Source of the DNA: Massilia sp. TS11
GTDB lineage: Bacteria; Pseudomonadota; Gammaproteobacteria; Burkholderiales; Burkholderiaceae_D
DNA length: 64,000 bases
NCBI RefSeq assembly: GCF_022012445.1
Contig: NZ_JAKLTS010000012.1
Coordinates: 62,001 to 126,000, forward strand
Reading direction: 5' to 3'
Shown: piece by piece, positions 9,086-18,573 of the stretch
Layout of the letters: every line of letters starts with the position of its first letter
Numbering within the stretch: the first letter of the stretch is position 1
The notes under the pieces: generated by a model
Told to the model about the DNA's origin: nothing
The model's input: the letters and a program-made list of their open reading frames with translations, nothing else
Databases searched by the model: none
Translations under genes and position numbers: made by a program

Positions 9086-9840
9086 CCACCGCCCTGATCG
9101 TCGACGATGAAGCCCCAATGCGCGACCTGCTGCGCGCGCGCCTGCGCGAGGCCTGGCCGGAACTGGAGATCATCGGCGAAGCCAGCAACGGCCTGGAGGC
9201 CGTGACCGCCAGCGCCGAGCTGCGCCCGGACGTGGTGTTCCTCGATATCCGCATGCCGGGCCAGAGCGGGATCGAAGCGGCCAAAGTCATCAGCGGCAAG
9301 GCCCATGTGGTGTTCGCCACCGCCTACGACCAGTATGCGATCGAGGCCTTCGAACACGGCGCCCTCGACTACCTGCTCAAGCCGGTCACGGCCGACCGCC
9401 TGGCCCTGACCGTGCAGCGCGTGAAGGCGCGCCTGCACCAGGCCCCGCTCGACATCGCCGCCCAGCTGCGCGAACTGACGGCCGCCGTGCAAAAGAGCGA
9501 GGGCGCGCCCAAGCCCTATCTGCGCTGGATTCAGGCCCAGGTGGGCACCAGCCTGCGCATGATCTCGACGCGCGAGATCCTGTTCTTCCAGGCCGACGAA
9601 AAATACACGCGCGTGCAGACCGACAGCTCGGAAGTCCTGATCCGCAAGACGCTCAAGGAGCTCGAGGAGGAACTCGACCCGGCCGAGTTCTGGCGCATCC
9701 ACCGCTCGACCCTGGTGCGGGTGGACGCCATCGCCGAAGTCACGCGCGACGCGCGCGGGCGCCAGCTGCTGGCGGTGCGCGGGCATCCGGAAAAACTCGA
9801 GGTCAGCCGCGGGCATACCCACCTGTTCCAGCAGATGTAA
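9082..9840 (+). CDS. LytTR-type response regulator
   Basis: The 252-residue regulator has a CheY-like receiver (about 1-120) with the acidic pair DDE near residue 8, phospho-acceptor Asp55 (FLDIRMPG), Thr in FATAYD and Lys in LLKPV. A LytTR DNA-binding domain follows (about 150-250) with FFQADEKYTRV and FWRIHRSTLVRVDAI. LytTR proteins bind paired repeats of about 9 bp upstream of targets. No target is evident in this window. It is the cognate partner of the preceding kinase. Confidence 0.94.
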   Translation: MTTALIVDDEAPMRDLLRARLREAWPELEIIGEASNGLEAVTASAELRPDVVFLDIRMPGQSGIEAAKVISGKAHVVFATAYDQYAIEAFEHGALDYLLKPVTADRLALTVQRVKARLHQAPLDIAAQLRELTAAVQKSEGAPKPYLRWIQAQVGTSLRMISTREILFFQADEKYTRVQTDSSEVLIRKTLKELEEELDPAEFWRIHRSTLVRVDAIAEVTRDARGRQLLAVRGHPEKLEVSRGHTHLFQQM

Positions 9841-9879
9841 TGTGCAGCGGGGCGCTCGGCTTGGGGCTAACATGACGGC

Positions 9880-9897
9880 GCGGGTCTGAAGACCCGC
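9880..9897 (+). terminator. Perfect 7-bp GC hairpin after the LytTR operon
   Basis: GCGGGTC and GACCCGC flank a TGAA tetraloop 39 bases after the regulator stop. No U-tract follows (CCTACCCG comes next), so it is not a canonical intrinsic terminator. It may slow transcription, or be one copy of a dispersed palindromic repeat. I saw no second copy in the window. Confidence 0.35.
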
Positions 9898-9921
9898 CCT
9901 ACCCGCACCAAGGAGACCGCC

Positions 9922-10335
9922 ATGCCCCACGCCAGCATCATCCCCTGCCTGCGCTACCGCGACGCCCCCGGCGCCATCGACTGGCTGTGCCACACCTTCG
10001 GCTTCACGGCCCACTTGGTCGTGCCCGGCCACGGCGGCCAGATCGACCACGCCCAGCTCACGCTCGGCAATGGCATGGTCATGCTCAGTTCCTCCGGGCG
10101 CGACACCGTCTACGGCCGCCTGATGCGCCTGCCCGAGGAAATCGGCGGCTACCAGACCCAGACCATCTACCTGGTCGTGCCCGACGCCGACGCCATCTTC
10201 GTGCGTGCCAAGGCGGCCGGGGCCGCCATCGTGATCCCCATCCAGGACGAGGACTACGGCGGGCGCGGCTTCACCTGCAAGGACCTCGAAGGCCATATCT
10301 GGAGCTTCGGCACCTACGATCCCTGGGCCGAATAA
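9922..10335 (+). CDS. VOC (glyoxalase/bleomycin-resistance) family protein
   Basis: The 137-residue protein has the paired beta-alpha-beta-beta-beta pattern of the VOC superfamily. It opens IIPCLRYRDAPGAIDWLCHTFGF and ends DYGGRGFTCKDLEGHIWSFGTYDPW, as in the PhnB/YdcR-like group. The terminal Glu/His region looks intact, but metal use and substrate cannot be deduced. AAGGAGA precedes the ATG at a good distance. It has its own short intergenic region on both sides and no obvious functional partner. Confidence 0.85.
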   Translation: MPHASIIPCLRYRDAPGAIDWLCHTFGFTAHLVVPGHGGQIDHAQLTLGNGMVMLSSSGRDTVYGRLMRLPEEIGGYQTQTIYLVVPDADAIFVRAKAAGAAIVIPIQDEDYGGRGFTCKDLEGHIWSFGTYDPWAE

Positions 10336-10354
10336 GGCCAGACTGCAATTGCAC

Positions 10355-10392
10355 TTGACAAACTCGGATTTCTGATACTACAGTGATATCAC
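10355..10392 (+). promoter_or_regulatory. Sigma-70-like promoter and palindromic operator of the SPFH operon
   Basis: A perfect TTGACA at 10355-10360 is followed after 18 bases by TACAGT at 10379-10384. A perfect 10-base palindrome, GTGATATCAC (10383-10392), overlaps the end of the -10 element and the expected start point. A repressor bound there would block transcription. The ribbon-helix-helix protein encoded two genes downstream is the natural candidate (inference). Confidence 0.65.
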
Positions 10393-10412
10393 ACTTATAT
10401 CGGAGATCTATC

Positions 10413-11282
10413 ATGCAAGTTTCACAAGAGCAACACGTATCCAGCGCCAGCGGTTACGCGGTGGTATTCGGTTCGATCGTGTTCGCCGCCATCGGCCTGA
10501 GCCTGCTGCTGGCCGGCCCCGGTCCGCTCAAGCTGTTCGGTTTCCTGTGCATCATCGCGACCCTGTTCGGTTTCGGCGGCCTGTACATGATTCAGCCGAA
10601 CCAGGCGGTCGTGCTGACCCTGTTCGGCGCCTACCGCGGCACCGTGCGCGACAGCGGCCTGCGCTGGTCGAATGCCTTCTACGCCAAGCGCAAGGTCTCG
10701 CTGCGCGCCAACAACCTCAACATGGACCGCCTGAAGGTCAACGACAAGCGCGGCAATCCGGTCGAGATCGCCGCCGCCGTGGTCTGGCAGGTGGCCGACA
10801 CGGCGCGCGCCAGCTTCGACGTCGAGGACTACTACACCTTCATCAAGGTCCAGGCCGAGGCCGCGCTGCGCCATGTGACGACGCAGTTCAACTACGACCA
10901 CAGCGGCCACGATCAGGACGAGCTGACCCTGATGAATGGCGGCGACAAGATCCTCGCCCTGCTGGTCGAGACCCTGCAGAGCCGCACCGAACAGGCCGGC
11001 CTGCGCGTGCTCGAAGCGCGCCTGACCCACCTGGCCTACGCGCCCGAAATCGCCGGCGTGATGCTGCGCCGCCAGCAGGCCGAAGCCGTGATCGCGGCGC
11101 GCCAGCGCATCGTCGAAGGCGCCGTCAGCATGGTCGAAATGGCGCTGCGCTCGCTGTCGGAAAAGCAGGTCGTGGAGCTCGACGACGAGCGCCGCGCGGC
11201 CATGGTCGGCAATCTGCTGGTGGTGCTGTGCGCCGAGCGCGAGGTCGAACCGGTCATCAATTCCGGCACCCTTTATCATTGA
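10413..11282 (+). CDS. SPFH/band-7 (stomatin-like) membrane protein
   Basis: The 289-residue protein has two hydrophobic segments at about residues 12-60. The band-7 domain follows, opening with IQPNQAVVLTLFGAYRGTVRDSGLRW and ending with a helical region rich in Ala, Glu and Arg (LRRQQAEAVIAARQRIVEGAV). SPFH proteins form membrane-associated scaffolds. I chose ATG 10413 because GGAG lies at the right distance and the ATG at 10383 would overlap the promoter. The next gene starts 4 bases after the stop. Stomatin homologues are often paired with NfeD/ClpP-class proteases, and a ClpP-like fold appears two genes on. Confidence 0.9.
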   Translation: MQVSQEQHVSSASGYAVVFGSIVFAAIGLSLLLAGPGPLKLFGFLCIIATLFGFGGLYMIQPNQAVVLTLFGAYRGTVRDSGLRWSNAFYAKRKVSLRANNLNMDRLKVNDKRGNPVEIAAAVVWQVADTARASFDVEDYYTFIKVQAEAALRHVTTQFNYDHSGHDQDELTLMNGGDKILALLVETLQSRTEQAGLRVLEARLTHLAYAPEIAGVMLRRQQAEAVIAARQRIVEGAVSMVEMALRSLSEKQVVELDDERRAAMVGNLLVVLCAEREVEPVINSGTLYH

Positions 11283-11286
11283 GGGT

Positions 11287-11472
11287 ATGGCCAGCAACAA
11301 GAAATCCTTCCTGCTCCGGCTCGACCCCAAGCTGTGGGCCGAGCTGGAAGCGCTCGCCGCGCAGGAGCTGCGCAGCGTGAACGCGCAGATCGAATACCTG
11401 CTGCGTGAAGGCCTGGCCAAACACCGCCGCTTTATTCCCCCGCCCGACCCCACCGCCCCGGAGGACGAATGA
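11287..11472 (+). CDS. Arc-like ribbon-helix-helix DNA-binding protein
   Basis: This 61-residue protein reads as a ribbon-helix-helix domain. The strand KSFLLRLDPKLWAEL is followed by a helix and the segment RSVNAQIEYLLREGL, the Arc/HicB-like pattern with a NAQIE-type turn. A short proline-rich acidic tail follows. It lies between the SPFH gene (4-base gap) and the ClpP-like gene (ATGA overlap). A role as autorepressor at the GTGATATCAC palindrome upstream of the SPFH gene is a reasonable inference. No toxin gene is adjacent, so I do not call it an antitoxin. Confidence 0.8.
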   Translation: MASNKKSFLLRLDPKLWAELEALAAQELRSVNAQIEYLLREGLAKHRRFIPPPDPTAPEDE

Positions 11473-12221
11473 TCTCCCTGCTACTCGCCTTTGCCGCCGC
11501 CAGCGGCAGCACCAGCTTTGTCATCGATGGCGACATCGACGGTCCGCGCAGCGAGGCCGCCATCGCCGCGCTGCGCCAGGGTGCGCGCACGCTGATCGTG
11601 CAGAACAGCGGCGGCAGCGATCCGCTGTCGGCGCGCAAACTGGCCGAGGCGGTCGGCGCCGCCGGCGCCAGCGTGGAAGTGCATGGCCTGTGCCGCGACA
11701 CCTGCGCCACCTACCTGTTCCTGCCGGCCCCGCGCAAAAGCCTGGCCGAGGGCGGCGCCATCGGCCTGCGCGATCTGGCCCTCGATCAGGACTACCAGGA
11801 CGCCATCGCCCATCAGGCCGACGCCAGCCACGTGAGCAGCCGCGCACGCGAGAACATGCTGCTGGCGCGCGCCGGCATCGACCCGAACCTGCTGCGGCGC
11901 GCGCACAACGCGGCCAATGCCACGGCCCACCATGCGCAGGTCAGCTACCGCACGGCCAAGGGCGTCGGCATGCAGTATCAGGACATCAGTGCGGAAGGGG
12001 TGCGCCAGCTGCTGCAGACGCTGGCGAAAAACGAGCCGAAGGCGCTCGACACGCTCAAGGTCGACACGCGCTGGGACAATCCGCGCCTGTGGTTCCCGCC
12101 GCGCGCCACGCTCGAACAGTATGGCGTGCGCGGCATCGGCTCCTATGCCTATCCGCTGAATGCGGAAGCGGCCAAGGCCCTGGGCGAGAAATTCGGCGCG
12201 GCCCTGGTCACCGCCTGGTGA
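11469..12221 (+). CDS. Predicted exported ClpP/crotonase-fold protein with altered catalytic residues
   Basis: The 250-residue protein has a short hydrophobic N-terminus (about 1-13) compatible with export. The early part matches a ClpP-like fold: strand FVIDGDIDG, RTLIVQNSGGSDPLSARKLAEAV with the oxyanion-type GG, then EVHGLCRDTCATYLFLPAPRKSL. In related periplasmic proteins the second motif is C-x-S-x-C-A. Here Thr replaces Ser, and an Arg (IGLRDL) stands where the catalytic His is expected. It may be a pseudo-protease. It is translationally coupled to the ribbon-helix-helix gene and converges on the deaminase gene with 1 base between stops. The assignment is by motif reading only. Confidence 0.6.
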   Translation: MISLLLAFAAASGSTSFVIDGDIDGPRSEAAIAALRQGARTLIVQNSGGSDPLSARKLAEAVGAAGASVEVHGLCRDTCATYLFLPAPRKSLAEGGAIGLRDLALDQDYQDAIAHQADASHVSSRARENMLLARAGIDPNLLRRAHNAANATAHHAQVSYRTAKGVGMQYQDISAEGVRQLLQTLAKNEPKALDTLKVDTRWDNPRLWFPPRATLEQYGVRGIGSYAYPLNAEAAKALGEKFGAALVTAW

Positions 12222-12222
12222 C

Positions 12223-13443
<1,221 letters not shown>

Positions 13444-13848
13444 TTACTTCTTCAGATCCCAGCCACCGAAGCCGTTCGGCAGCTGCTGCTCCGCCGTGGT
13501 TTCGAACACATCGCCCTTCAGATTGGACAGCACCACCGGCAGGGTTTTCCCGCCCAGTTCAAAGATCACCTGGCGGCAGGCGCCGCACGGGGCGATCGGC
13601 CCCTCGGTGTCGCCGATCACGGCGATGGCGGCGAAGTCGCCCGGCTGGTAGCCGGCGGCGATGGCGCTGAACAGGGCCGTGCGCTCGGCGCAGTTGCACA
13701 GGCCGTAGGACGCGTTCTCCACATTACAGCCGCGGAAGACGCGGCCGTCCTTGGCCAGCAGGGCCGCGCCCACCTTGAAGTGCGAGTAAGGCGTGTAGGC
13801 CAGCTTGCGCGCTTCGGCCGCTTCGGCGATCAGGGCTTGGTAGTTCAT
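13444..13848 (-). CDS. cdd: Cytidine deaminase (short, tetrameric type)
   Basis: This enzyme deaminates cytidine and deoxycytidine to uridine and deoxyuridine, feeding DeoA in the same operon. The 134-residue protein has the NVENASYG substrate segment, the CAERTALF motif with the zinc Cys and proton-shuttle Glu, and PCGACRQV with the other two zinc ligands. Length and the CNCAER motif indicate the homotetrameric class. ATG 13848 overlaps the deoA stop as ATGA, so translation is coupled. Confidence 0.96.
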   Translation of the reverse strand: MNYQALIAEAAEARKLAYTPYSHFKVGAALLAKDGRVFRGCNVENASYGLCNCAERTALFSAIAAGYQPGDFAAIAVIGDTEGPIAPCGACRQVIFELGGKTLPVVLSNLKGDVFETTAEQQLPNGFGGWDLKK

Positions 13849-15167
13849 GGGCGGATGCTCCGGTAGACCATCGGGTTGGCGGCCGGCTTGGCCGCGCCGA
13901 TCACATACGCCTCCTGCACCGCGCGCACCGCGCGTTCGGCCGCCTGCGGCGTGCGCGCATGGACCATGGCCAGCGGCTGGCCGGCCTGCAGTTCGGTGCC
14001 GAGTTCGACCAGGTCGGTCAGGCCGACCGCAAAGTCGATCGGATCGGTCGGCCGGGTGCGCCCGCCGCCCAGCGCCACCACGGCCAGACCGAGGCCACGG
14101 CAGTCGGTGCTGGCGGCGAAACCGGCCTGCGGGGCCGGCACCGGCACTACCACCGGCGCGCCGTCGAGGTAGGCGTCGGGCTTGTCCATCAGGTCGGCCG
14201 GACCGCCGAGGGCCGCCACCATGCGGTTGAAGCGCTCGGCCGCGGCGCCCGAATCCAGGGCCGCCTGCAGCTTCGCGCGCGCGCTCGCCTCGTCGGCGCA
14301 CAGGCCGGCGATCACCAGCATCTCGGCGCACAGGGCCATCGTCACCTCGTGCAGACGGGCCGGGCGGCGCTTGCCGCTCAGGTAGTCGAGCGCCAGGCGC
14401 ACTTCGAGCGCATTCCCGGCCACCGGGCCGAGCGACTCGTTCATATCGGTCAGCAGGGCCGAAGTGCGGGTGCCGGCGCCATTCCCGACCGTGACGATCG
14501 ACTGCGCCAGTTCCACCGATTTCTCAAAGGTCGGCATGAAGGCGCCGCTGCCCGCCTTGACGTCCATGACCAGGGCATCGAGGCCGGCCGCCAGCTTCTT
14601 CGACAGGATCGAGCCGGTGATCATGGCCACCGATTCCACCGTCGCCGTCACATCGCGGATCGCGTAGAAGCGCTTGTCCGAGGGCGCCAGCTGGGCGGTC
14701 TGGCCGATGATGGCCACGCCGATCTCCTTGACGACCTGGCGGAAGCGCGCCGGTTCCGGCACCGTGTTATAGCCGGGGATGGAATCGAATTTGTCGAGCG
14801 TGCCGCCGGTGTGGCCGAGGCCGCGGCCGGAGATCATCGGCACGAAGCCGCCGCAGGCCGCCACCATCGGGCCGAGCATCAGCGAGACCACGTCGCCGAC
14901 GCCGCCGGTCGAGTGCTTGTCCACCACCGGGCCGGGCAGGTCGAGCGAGCGCCACTCCATCACCTGGCCCGAGTCGCGCATGGCGAGCGTGAAGGCGACG
15001 CGCTCGTCCATCGACATGTCATTGAAATAGACGGCCATAGCCAGGGCCGCGATCTGGCCCTCGCTGACCGAGTTATCGGTGATACCGCGCACAAAGAACT
15101 GAATTTCTTCAGCCGACAGCGCCGCGCCATCGCGTTTTTTACGGATGATTTCCTGGGGCAGGAACAT
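13845..15167 (-). CDS. deoA: Thymidine phosphorylase
   Basis: DeoA cleaves thymidine and deoxyuridine with phosphate to the base and 2-deoxyribose-1-phosphate. The 440-residue protein starts [14 protein letters not shown], matching E. coli DeoA at its first residue. It carries the phosphate-binding KHSTGGVGD signature and the [17 protein letters not shown] segment. I chose ATG 15167 rather than the in-frame ATG 15173 because GAGG precedes it by 6 bases and family proteins begin there. It is followed by cdd (4-base overlap) and preceded by the palindromic element at 15195-15219, which separates it from the aldehyde dehydrogenase. Confidence 0.96.
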   Translation of the reverse strand: MFLPQEIIRKKRDGAALSAEEIQFFVRGITDNSVSEGQIAALAMAVYFNDMSMDERVAFTLAMRDSGQVMEWRSLDLPGPVVDKHSTGGVGDVVSLMLGPMVAACGGFVPMISGRGLGHTGGTLDKFDSIPGYNTVPEPARFRQVVKEIGVAIIGQTAQLAPSDKRFYAIRDVTATVESVAMITGSILSKKLAAGLDALVMDVKAGSGAFMPTFEKSVELAQSIVTVGNGAGTRTSALLTDMNESLGPVAGNALEVRLALDYLSGKRRPARLHEVTMALCAEMLVIAGLCADEASARAKLQAALDSGAAAERFNRMVAALGGPADLMDKPDAYLDGAPVVVPVPAPQAGFAASTDCRGLGLAVVALGGGRTRPTDPIDFAVGLTDLVELGTELQAGQPLAMVHARTPQAAERAVRAVQEAYVIGAAKPAANPMVYRSIRP

Positions 15168-15194
15168 ACACAACCTCGTTAATTCTTCAAAAGA

Positions 15195-15219
15195 AAAATC
15201 GGGGTCAGACCCCGATTTT
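15195..15219 (-). repeat. GGGGTCAGACCCC palindrome inside the deo operon (single half-element)
   Basis: A perfect 12-bp stem (AAAATCGGGGTC and its complement) surrounds one central base, just after the aldehyde dehydrogenase stop and before deoA. On the minus strand the stem is followed by TTTTT-C-TTTT, so it resembles an intrinsic terminator inside the operon. It may therefore lower expression of deoA-cdd-deaminase relative to the upstream genes. The same core occurs in the paired elements at 27061-27124 and 33475-33530. Confidence 0.8.
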
Positions 15220-15225
15220 CCCGGA

Positions 15226-17601
15226 TTACACGCCGTAGGGGATCCAGACGTTTTTCACCTGGCTGGCGTGGTAGAGCACTGCGCGGCCGCAGGTCTGGGC
15301 CGGGCTGAACCAGTCGCGGCCCTTGCCGCCGCTGGTCCAGGTGCGCTTCAGGGTGTCGGCCGACAGGCGCTCGACTTCGGCGCAGCCGGCGGCATTGCCG
15401 TCGTGGCGCCAGATGGCGTCGACGTCGGCGTGGCCGGCCAGGGTCTTGGCCAGTTCGTTCGCGCTGCCGGTGATGATGTTGACCACGCCGCCGGGCAGGT
15501 CGGAGGTGTCGAGCACCTGGTAGAAGTCGGTGACGGCCAGCGGATGCGCTTCGGACGGCACGGCCACGACGCGGTTGCCGAGCGCGATGGCGGGCGCCAC
15601 CAGCGCAATGAAACCAAGCAGCGGCGCCTCGTTCGGGCAGACGATGCCGATCACGCCGAGCGGCTCATTCAGGGCCACGGTGATGCCGTGCACCGGCGGC
15701 TGGTGCGCAAGGCCGTCGTATTTGTCGGCCCAGGCGGCCCAGTAGAACAGGCGCTCGATGGCGGCTTCGACTTCCTTCTCCGGGTTTTTGGCGCCGGTCA
15801 TGGCCTGCAGGCGGGCGGCGAATTCGGCCCCGCGCGCAGCCAGGTTCTCGGCGATGTAGTACAGCACCTGGGCGCGGTTGTGGGCCGTGGCCTTGGTCCA
15901 GCCGGCCGCCTTGTGCGCCGCTTCGACCGCGTTGCGGATGTCCTTGCGGTTGCCTTCGCCGACGTCGGCCAGGAAGCTGCCATCGGCGCCGTGGATGGCG
16001 CGCGAATAGCCGCCGTCCGGGCGCGCCTGTTTGCCGCCGACGTAAAGCTTGGCCGTGCGGTCGATCGCGAACGGTGCGTCCTCGATCGGCTTCAGCTTGG
16101 CCTGGGGCGCGGCCTGCGGCGCCGCCGGGCGCTGGTCTTCGGCCAGCGGGGTCAGATATTCGAGCATGCCTTCGCGCCCGCCCTCGCGGCCGTAGCCGGA
16201 TTCGCGGTAGCCGCCGAAGCCGCAGGCGGCGTCGAACTGGTTGGCGGTGTTAATCCAGACCACACCGGCCTTCAGCTGGGGCGCCACGTCGAGGGCTTTG
16301 GAGATCGACTCGGTCCAGACGCAGGCGGCCAGACCGTACACGGTGTTGTTGGCCAGCGCGACCGCTTCGGCCGGGGTGCGGAAGCTCATCGCCACCAGCA
16401 CCGGGCCGAAGATTTCGGTCTGCGACACGGTGGCCGAGGTGGAGGCGCCGGTGATCAGGGTCGGCGCGAACCAGGAGCCGCTGGCCGGCAGTTCGCAGGC
16501 CGGCTGCCAGACGGTGCAGCCTTCGTCGCGCGCGCTCTGCACCAGGGCGGCGATGCGCTGCTGCTGGATCGGGTCGACCAGGGCGCCGACGTCCATCGAT
16601 TTATCGAGCGGCGAACCGACGCGCAGGTTCTCCATGCGGGCGCGCACCTTGGCCAGGAAGCGCGCTTCGATCGACTCCTGCACCAGCAGGCGCGAACCGG
16701 CGCAGCAGACCTGGCCCTGGTTGAACCAGATCGAATCGACCAGGCCTTCGACGGCGGCATCGAGGTCGGCGTCGTCGAACACGATGAACGGCGATTTGCC
16801 GCCCAGTTCGAGCGACAGCTTCTTGCCGCTGCCGGCCGTGGCCTTGCGGATGATGCGCCCGACTTCGGTGGAGCCGGTGAAGGCCAGCTTGTCGATGCCC
16901 GGATGGCTCACGATGGCCTCGCCCACGCGGCCGTCGCCGGTGACGATATTGACCACGCCGGCCGGCACGCCGGCCTGCTGGCAGATCTCGGCGAACAGCA
17001 GCGCCGTCAGCGAGGTGAATTCGGCCGGCTTGAACACCACCGTGTTACCGGCTGCCAGAGCCGGCGCGATCTTCCAGGCCAACATCAGCAGCGGGAAGTT
17101 CCACGGCACGATCTGGCCGACCACGCCGACGGCGCGGTAGTCGGCGAATTCTTCCGACTGCAGCTGGGCCCAGCCCGCGTGATGGTAGAAGTGGCGCGCC
17201 ACCAGCGGCAGGTCGGCATCGCGCGTTTCGCGGATGGTCTTGCCGTTGTCGAGGGTTTCGAGCACGGCGAACAGGCGGCTGTGCTTTTGCAGCAGGCGCG
17301 CCAGCGCATACAGCACCTTGGCGCGGCCATGGCCGCCCAGGGCCACCCAGCCCGGCTGGGCGCGGCGCGCGGCGGCCACGGCGCGGTCGACATCGGCGGC
17401 CGTGCCCTGGGTGACCTGGGCCAGTTCGCTGCCGTCGGCCGGATTCACACTGGCGAAGGTCTCGCCCGGCGCGCTCCACGCGTTGTCGATGAACAGACCG
17501 AACTTGCGGCCATGCTGGTCCAGCCAGGCAAGGGCTTCTTTGTGGCTTTCGGGAGCGGGGCCGTAGTCCATGGTTTGCAGGATCTCTTGAATAGTGGGCA
17601 T
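15226..17601 (-). CDS. ALDH16-type double-domain aldehyde dehydrogenase
   Basis: The 791-residue protein consists of two aldehyde dehydrogenase modules. The first (about 30-480) is complete, with Asn168 in PWNFP, Glu265 in LELGGKS and the nucleophile Cys299 in GQVCCAGSR. The second (about 520-790) keeps ALDH-like folds such as [20 protein letters not shown] but lacks the catalytic Cys motif, which defines the ALDH16 family. It lies 15 bases after deoC and before deoA. DeoC releases acetaldehyde from deoxyribose-5-phosphate, so acetaldehyde oxidation to acetate is the natural role (inference from operon). Confidence 0.9.
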   Translation of the reverse strand: MPTIQEILQTMDYGPAPESHKEALAWLDQHGRKFGLFIDNAWSAPGETFASVNPADGSELAQVTQGTAADVDRAVAAARRAQPGWVALGGHGRAKVLYALARLLQKHSRLFAVLETLDNGKTIRETRDADLPLVARHFYHHAGWAQLQSEEFADYRAVGVVGQIVPWNFPLLMLAWKIAPALAAGNTVVFKPAEFTSLTALLFAEICQQAGVPAGVVNIVTGDGRVGEAIVSHPGIDKLAFTGSTEVGRIIRKATAGSGKKLSLELGGKSPFIVFDDADLDAAVEGLVDSIWFNQGQVCCAGSRLLVQESIEARFLAKVRARMENLRVGSPLDKSMDVGALVDPIQQQRIAALVQSARDEGCTVWQPACELPASGSWFAPTLITGASTSATVSQTEIFGPVLVAMSFRTPAEAVALANNTVYGLAACVWTESISKALDVAPQLKAGVVWINTANQFDAACGFGGYRESGYGREGGREGMLEYLTPLAEDQRPAAPQAAPQAKLKPIEDAPFAIDRTAKLYVGGKQARPDGGYSRAIHGADGSFLADVGEGNRKDIRNAVEAAHKAAGWTKATAHNRAQVLYYIAENLAARGAEFAARLQAMTGAKNPEKEVEAAIERLFYWAAWADKYDGLAHQPPVHGITVALNEPLGVIGIVCPNEAPLLGFIALVAPAIALGNRVVAVPSEAHPLAVTDFYQVLDTSDLPGGVVNIITGSANELAKTLAGHADVDAIWRHDGNAAGCAEVERLSADTLKRTWTSGGKGRDWFSPAQTCGRAVLYHASQVKNVWIPYGV

Positions 17602-17616
17602 GACGAATCCGTGGGT

Positions 17617-18573
17617 TCAGGGTTGCGCGTGGCGGTGGTTCGCCGAGTACTGGCCGGTGACGTAGTGTTCGAGCTGGCGTTCGATGTCGGTCAGCAGACT
17701 CGAAGCGCCAATGCGGAACAGGTGCGGCTGCAGCCAGTCATTGCCCAGTTCTTCCTTCATCACGGTCAGATACTGGAGCGCCGACTTGGCCGAGGACACG
17801 CCGCCGGCCGGCTTGTAGCCGACCTGGAAGCCGTAGCGTTCGTGGTATTCGCGGATCGCGCGCACCATCACCAGCGACACCGGGATGGTGGCGTTGACGC
17901 CTTCCTTGCCGGTCGAGGTCTTGATGAAGTCGGCGCCGGCCATCATGCACACCCACGAGGCCTTGGCCACGTTCTCCAGGGTCTGCAGGTCGCCGGTGGC
18001 GAGAATCGCCTTCACGTGGGCCTCGCCGCAGGCCTGGCGGTACAGGCGCATCTCCTCATACAGGGCCTGCCAGTTACCGGTCAGGACGTGCTGGCGCGTG
18101 ATGACGATGTCGATTTCGGTGGCGCCGGCGGCGACCGAGAGTTCGATCTCGCGGATCTTGGTTTCGAGGCTGGACAGGCCGGCCGGGAAAGCGGTGGACA
18201 CGGCGGCGATCGGAATGCGGCCCTGGATGATGGCGGCGGCCGGCTTGATCATCTCGTGATACACGCAGACGGCGCCGGTGGTCAGGCCCTGCACGCCGAG
18301 CGCCTCGCACAGATCGGCACGCAGCGGACGCAGGGCTTTCAGGGCCAGGCGTTCCACCCGCCCCGGCGTGTCGTCGCCGGACAGGGTGGTCAGGTCGATG
18401 CACTGGATGGCGCGGATCAGCCACGCGGCCTGGTATTCCTTCTTCACGCTGCGGCGCGCATTCAGGCTGGCGGCGCGGCGGTCGGCGGCGTTGCGGTTGA
18501 CGTGGATTTTCTCGATCCACGACAGGTCAAGGCCGACGGCCTCGTTGCGTTTGAAGTCAGCGGGTTGGGTCAT
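17617..18573 (-). CDS. deoC: Deoxyribose-phosphate aldolase (long form)
   Basis: DeoC splits 2-deoxyribose-5-phosphate into glyceraldehyde-3-phosphate and acetaldehyde. The 318-residue length and sequence style match the long DERA form also found in animals, rather than the 250-residue bacterial form. Lysines of the Schiff-base relay are visible in EAHVKAIL and in GYKPAGGV, and the ADFIKTSTGK segment is intact. Its ATG overlaps the deoB stop as ATGA, giving translational coupling, and the ALDH16 gene follows. Confidence 0.95.
   Translation of the reverse strand: MTQPADFKRNEAVGLDLSWIEKIHVNRNAADRRAASLNARRSVKKEYQAAWLIRAIQCIDLTTLSGDDTPGRVERLALKALRPLRADLCEALGVQGLTTGAVCVYHEMIKPAAAIIQGRIPIAAVSTAFPAGLSSLETKIREIELSVAAGATEIDIVITRQHVLTGNWQALYEEMRLYRQACGEAHVKAILATGDLQTLENVAKASWVCMMAGADFIKTSTGKEGVNATIPVSLVMVRAIREYHERYGFQVGYKPAGGVSSAKSALQYLTVMKEELGNDWLQPHLFRIGASSLLTDIERQLEHYVTGQYSANHRHAQP

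Noticed and set aside
9880-9897. Hairpin as a strong rho-independent terminator
   Set aside because: The 7-bp stem is perfect but there is no T-run on either side. I keep it only as a weak terminator or repeat candidate.
11287-11472. Toxin-antitoxin antitoxin
   Set aside because: No toxin-like gene adjoins it. The neighbours are an SPFH protein and a ClpP-like protein, so a local regulator is a better reading.
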